Below, one piece after another: positions 6,279-8,684 of a stretch of DNA of 8,684 nt. Source of the DNA: Gemmatimonadales bacterium (lineage in GTDB: Bacteria; Gemmatimonadota; Gemmatimonadetes; Gemmatimonadales; GWC2-71-9); the NCBI GenBank assembly GCA_004525055.1, contig SPDF01000050.1:1-8684 (forward strand). Direction: 5' to 3'. Each line of letters starts with the position of its first letter. Position 1 is the first letter of the stretch. Under the pieces are notes generated by a model. The model did no database searches. It had not been told where the DNA came from and saw only the letters and a list, made by a program, of their open reading frames with translations. Position numbers and translations under genes: made by a program.

Positions 6279-7000
6279 GGCAGCCCTCCCTGTCCTTCCT
6301 CACCGCAACTGACACAGTAGCGCCAGCCGACGTCCATGTCCGCGCCGCAGGTGCGACAGGCGCCGACGTCCTGCCCCATGCCGCAGTGGGGACAGAAGTT
6401 GATCAGCATCCGCGGCGGCAGGATGCCGCCGCAGAAGGGACACCGCACCTGCGTCTTGTCCAGTGACGCCGGCGGAATGGCCGAAACGTCCGGCTCCTGG
6501 GGGGTGACGGCGCTGGCATTCGCCTCGAATACCGGATCCGGTTCCCATGCGTCGTCAACGGGTGGCGCTGCGGCCCCCTCTGCTTCGGCAGACTCCTCCC
6601 TTGCCATGGCCGGCGCCTGGGTCGGTTCATACGGCGGCGCGTACCGTTCCTCGGGGATGTCCTCCATGACGCTCATCAGGGGATCGGTGCGGAGGACGAT
6701 GTGGGTATCGCCGTACACGCGGAGGCAGGCGAGATCGGGGAGCGGCTTCTTCAGCTCGGCCTGCAACGCAGCCTGGGCGGCGGGGTCGGCCTGGACGAAG
6801 TCCCCCTCGCCGGCGCAGAGCCGGAGGAGGAGCGTCTCGTAATCGTCCGCGCTGTCCACGCCGAGCTCCCGGCGGACCAACCGGTACGGTAGAAGGCCGT
6901 CCATGAGCTCGTTGATGACGATCGGCTGGTGAATCCGCGGCGGCTCCTGCTCTGAGAGCGCGCGGACGAGAATCCGGAAGAGCGGGTCGAGTGACGTCAT
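6275..7000 (-). CDS. Double zinc ribbon protein with unknown N-terminal domain
   Basis: A 241-aa protein. Residues 1-110 form a globular, mostly helical domain that I do not recognise (MTSLDPLFRILVRALSEQEP, VINELMDGLLPYRLVRRELG). Residues about 112-182 are a Pro/Ala/Glu-rich, acidic and probably disordered linker. The C-terminus carries eight cysteines in four CxxC knuckles: Cys187/190, 203/206, 215/218 and 229/232, which fits two stacked zinc ribbons as in many bacterial zinc ribbon proteins. It is probably cytoplasmic; no signal or membrane segment is seen. The ATG at 7000 has GGAGG about 13 bases upstream, a rather long spacing. The frame is open far upstream, but that region is the hairpin stack and the RNase H-like gene in another frame. 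Its stop overlaps the dehydrogenase start (GTGA), so the two are co-translated; a functional link is unproven. Confidence 0.83.
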   Translation of the reverse strand: MTSLDPLFRILVRALSEQEPPRIHQPIVINELMDGLLPYRLVRRELGVDSADDYETLLLRLCAGEGDFVQADPAAQAALQAELKKPLPDLACLRVYGDTHIVLRTDPLMSVMEDIPEERYAPPYEPTQAPAMAREESAEAEGAAAPPVDDAWEPDPVFEANASAVTPQEPDVSAIPPASLDKTQVRCPFCGGILPPRMLINFCPHCGMGQDVGACRTCGADMDVGWRYCVSCGEEGQGGLP

Positions 7001-7064
7001 GGATACAATTTCATCCTCCGGCCCGCTCGCCGCTAGACTCTTGATCGGTGCGGCAAGCCGGGGC

Positions 7065-7111
7065 GGGCTTCTGCCCGGGGTGGGCCTGAGCCCACCCCTC
7101 AGGTCGAGGGG
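7065..7111. terminator. Stack of GC-rich hairpins, possible terminator after the RNase H-like gene
   Basis: Directly after the RNase H-like stop codon come three adjacent stem-loops. The strongest is GGGGTGGGC (7077-7085) paired with GCCCACCCC (7090-7098) around a CTGA loop, nine perfect GC-rich pairs. On its left is GGGC-TTCT-GCCC (7065-7076). On its right, CCCCTC (7095-7100) can pair with GAGGGG (7106-7111), which uses part of the main stem and so competes with it. No T-tract follows on either strand, so this is not a textbook intrinsic terminator; it may end or attenuate transcription, or protect the 3' end of the message. It fills most of the 113-bp gap between genes. Confidence 0.45.
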
Positions 7112-7113
7112 CG

Positions 7114-7743
7114 CTATTCCACATCTCGCAATTCGATCGCGTCCCCACGAGCCAGCCGGTCCGCAAGACGGGTATACGCCGCGTCCGCATCGTACTCGAG
7201 ATATTGGCCCCGGCCGCGCTTCGCCATGAGCCAGGTCTCGAAGCCGGATGGGATGGCACCGTCGGAGGTGTGCTGCTCGGTGGCGGCGGCGACGGCCAGA
7301 TCGTTGGCATATTCGTTCTTGGCGTGCCCCCGATGGCCTCGCACCCACGTCCACTCGACCTCGTGCTTGCCGGCCGACGACACCAGCTGTTGCCAGAGTG
7401 GGAGGTTCTCGATGGGGCCGCCCTTCCGCGTCCACCCGCGCGCCTTCCACGCCGGCACCCACTCGCGCATGCCCTTCACCAGGTACTCCGAGTCCGACAC
7501 CAGCAGGACCCGCATCCGTTGTCCCTTGCCGGCCAACAGTTGTAGTGCCGCGATGCCGCTGGCCAGCGCCATCCGGTTGTTGGTGGTGTCGGCGGCGTGC
7601 AGGAAGAAGTCCCGACGCTGCACGCCACTCTTGGTGGCCGTCTCGATGAGGCCGCCAGCGCCACCCGGTGTCTCACCCTTCTGCCCGTTGCCGAGGCAGC
7701 TCTCGTCGAGATGCACCACGGCGATCGCGAGTGGTTGGGTCAT
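7114..7743 (-). CDS. rnhA: RNase HI-like protein with substituted catalytic residues
   Basis: A 209-aa member of the RNase HI family, which cleaves RNA in RNA-DNA hybrids. The fold is clear: HLDESCLGN (Asp13, equivalent to E. coli Asp10), ADTTNNRMALASGIAAL (51-67), LLVSDSEYLVKGM (Asp84, equivalent to Asp70), the basic/Trp-rich handle-like region REWVPAWKARGWTRKGG, and WVRGHRGHAKNEYANDLA (133-150). Two of the four carboxylates are changed: the Glu of NNRMEL is Ala59 (E48 in E. coli) and the Asp of NERCDELA is Asn147 (D134). Activity is therefore doubtful or differs from the standard enzyme. About 55 residues follow the core, an extension absent from E. coli RNase HI. The ATG at 7743 has GAGGA seven bases upstream and overlaps the preceding gene's TGA by 4 bp. 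The symbol denotes the family, not proven activity. Confidence 0.85.
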   Translation of the reverse strand: MTQPLAIAVVHLDESCLGNGQKGETPGGAGGLIETATKSGVQRRDFFLHAADTTNNRMALASGIAALQLLAGKGQRMRVLLVSDSEYLVKGMREWVPAWKARGWTRKGGPIENLPLWQQLVSSAGKHEVEWTWVRGHRGHAKNEYANDLAVAAATEQHTSDGAIPSGFETWLMAKRGRGQYLEYDADAAYTRLADRLARGDAIELRDVE

Positions 7744-7964
7744 CCGTCGTTCCTCAGTACCTGGAACCACTCGATATCCTTGAGTAGAAACTCCATCACC
7801 TCTCCTGTCATCGGCAACCGCGCGTGGAAGGCCTCGCCGCGGGGTCCATTCGCCACGCGGCCAGCGAGCACGATATACTCCGTGCCCCGCCGCTGTACGA
7901 TGACGCGCAGCCCATTGCGGCAGGCATGCTCGAGTTGGTCGTACTTTTCACTGTTCCAGCGCAC
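7740..7964 (-). CDS. 74-aa protein of unknown function, coupled to the RNase H-like gene
   Basis: A small, soluble protein beginning MRWNSEKYDQLEHACRNGLR. Visible features are an N-terminal helix, then beta-strand-like segments VIVQRRGTEYIVLAGRV and EAFHARLPMTGEVMEFLL, ending DIEWFQVLRNDG. It looks like a small alpha/beta or barrel domain with a basic patch (RNGLRVIVQRRG) that might contact nucleic acid; that is speculation from composition and its neighbour. I do not recognise a named family. The GTG at 7962-7964 was chosen because GAGGAG lies five bases upstream; a TTG one codon earlier would leave only two bases of spacing. Its TGA overlaps the ATG of the RNase H-like gene by 4 bp, so the two are translationally coupled. 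Confidence 0.75.
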   Translation of the reverse strand: MRWNSEKYDQLEHACRNGLRVIVQRRGTEYIVLAGRVANGPRGEAFHARLPMTGEVMEFLLKDIEWFQVLRNDG

Positions 7965-7981
7965 CAAGACTCCTCAGGCGT

Positions 7982-8022
7982 CCCCCCTCTCCATCATACG
8001 GAGAGGGGGACAGGGGGTGAGG
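7982..8022. repeat. Palindromic intergenic element (CCCCCTCTCC...GGAGAGGGGG)
   Basis: CCCCCTCTCC (7983-7992) and GGAGAGGGGG (8000-8009) form a perfect 10-bp stem around the 7-base loop ATCATAC, followed by a G-rich tail containing GGGGGTGAGG (8013-8022). The layout, a C-rich/G-rich palindrome plus GGGGTGAGG-like tail, resembles short dispersed palindromic repeats scattered between genes in several high-GC bacterial groups. Only one copy is present here, so repetitive nature is inferred from resemblance. It lies between selD and the next gene, both read leftward, where the hairpin could also act as an imperfect terminator or mRNA stabiliser; no T-tract follows. Confidence 0.55.
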
Positions 8023-8066
8023 TAAGACGGCGGAGCCGCTGGGCACGGGGGCAGCGAAGAGCCGTG

Positions 8067-8684
8067 TCATGGGGACCGACCGCTGGAGACATGAATCTCC
8101 CCTGTCAAGCCATCCCGCAACCTTCCAAGCACTGCCGCACTCAGCGTCGCTTCATGCTGCAGGCCGGCCAGCAACTCATCGAGGCGGTCAGGGTGAACCG
8201 CGAGCAGAAGGCCGCCCGACGTCTGCGCATCAGCCAGCAGGATGCGCTCGGCGGGGGCGACGTCCGCATCATACCAGGTGACTGCCGCGGCCGCGTCCAT
8301 GTTGCGCATGGTGCCACCTGGGATCAATCCTTCTTCTGCCATCTGGCGCGCCTGCTCAAGTACCGGCAGATTCTCCACCCAGAGTTCGGCGGCGAGATTG
8401 CTTCCCGCGAGGATGTTGCCGAGGTGCCCAAGGAGACCGAATCCGGTGATATCCGTGGCGGTACGGACGCCAGCGGCCCGAGCCGCGCGGGCGGCACCAG
8501 CGTTGAGGGCGCGCATCGAGGTGACCGCCGGCGCAATGTCGGCCTCGGTGAGCCGGTCGCGCTTGAGCGCGGTGGTCAGCAACCCCGTACCGAGCGGCTT
8601 GGTGAGGACCAGGACATCTCCCGCCTGGCCTCCGGCGTTCGTCATCAACAGGTTGGGGTGCACCTCGCCGGTCACGGCGAGCCC
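8067..8684 (-). CDS. selD: Selenide, water dikinase (selenophosphate synthetase), C-terminal part
   Basis: The last 205 residues of SelD, which makes selenophosphate from selenide and ATP for selenocysteine or selenouridine synthesis in the cytoplasm. The start, with the catalytic Cys/Sec and Lys loop, is beyond the right edge. Family motifs visible: GEVHPNLLMTNAGGQAGDVL, LTKPLGTGLLTTALK, ATDITGFGLLGHLGNI and LLADAQTSGGLLLAV, in the order expected for the AIRS/PurM-type ATP-binding fold. The C-terminal end after the QTSGG motif is of normal length, so the gene is not truncated on that side. No selA, selB, tRNA-Sec or selU/ybbB partner is present in the window, so which selenium pathway it serves cannot be decided here. 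A 102-bp gap with a palindromic element separates it from the next gene. Confidence 0.95.
   Translation of the reverse strand, partial: GLAVTGEVHPNLLMTNAGGQAGDVLVLTKPLGTGLLTTALKRDRLTEADIAPAVTSMRALNAGAARAARAAGVRTATDITGFGLLGHLGNILAGSNLAAELWVENLPVLEQARQMAEEGLIPGGTMRNMDAAAAVTWYDADVAPAERILLADAQTSGGLLLAVHPDRLDELLAGLQHEATLSAAVLGRLRDGLTGEIHVSSGRSP

Noticed and set aside
7001..7462. Upstream extension of the zinc ribbon frame
   Set aside because: Runs through the hairpin stack and out-of-frame through the RNase H-like gene; sequence is Arg/Gly-rich shadow.
7948..8070. 40-codon minus-strand frame starting at an ATGA overlap with the selD stop
   Set aside because: It crosses the palindromic element and the SD and start of the next gene, has mediocre GC3 and no recognisable protein features. 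The overlap is probably chance.
1..8684. CRISPR array, tRNA/rRNA, insertion sequence, defence system, selenocysteine insertion element
   Set aside because: None was seen: no regularly spaced repeats, no transposase or integrase motifs, no tRNA cloverleaf recognised by eye, and no in-frame internal TGA in the genes called, despite the presence of selD.

Overview
This is high-GC bacterial DNA with compact, mostly minus-strand genes. Gene content and protein style (an N-terminal helical module also seen in Gemmatimonadota-type soil bacteria, a C-terminal double zinc ribbon protein, GC-rich third codon positions) suggest a Gemmatimonadota-like or related soil/sediment lineage. That placement is inference; there is no rRNA or other marker here to fix it.

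Layout from right to left (the direction most genes are read): the C-terminal two thirds of selD (selenophosphate synthetase) runs in from the right edge and ends at 8067. A GC-rich palindromic intergenic element (about 7982-8022) follows, then a 74-aa protein of unknown function overlapping by 4 bp an RNase HI-like gene (7743-7114) whose catalytic residues are partly substituted. A stack of GC-rich hairpins (7065-7111) separates this from a two-gene unit: a 241-aa protein with eight C-terminal zinc-binding cysteines, overlapping by 4 bp an isopropylmalate/isocitrate dehydrogenase-family enzyme (6278-5211).

Convergent to that, and the only plus-strand unit, is a 36-aa hydrophobic small protein (4452-4562) overlapping by 4 bp a biliverdin-producing heme oxygenase (4559-5206). 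A Fur-box-like inverted repeat (4434-4448) lies just in front of it, so this looks like an iron-regulated haem-degradation operon. It is the most interesting part of the window.

From 4309 leftwards there is a run of seven closely spaced minus-strand genes with a membrane/envelope flavour: a small lipoprotein, a TMEM175-family potassium channel, a GlsB/YeaQ-type stress membrane protein, a secreted NTF2-fold protein, an acetyl-CoA acetyltransferase (thiolase), a stomatin-like SPFH protein, and a partial unknown protein running off the left edge. Five 4-bp stop/start overlaps (four GTGA, one ATGA) show heavy use of translational coupling. No tRNA, rRNA, CRISPR array or insertion sequence was recognised, and no stretch over 300 bases lacks a gene.
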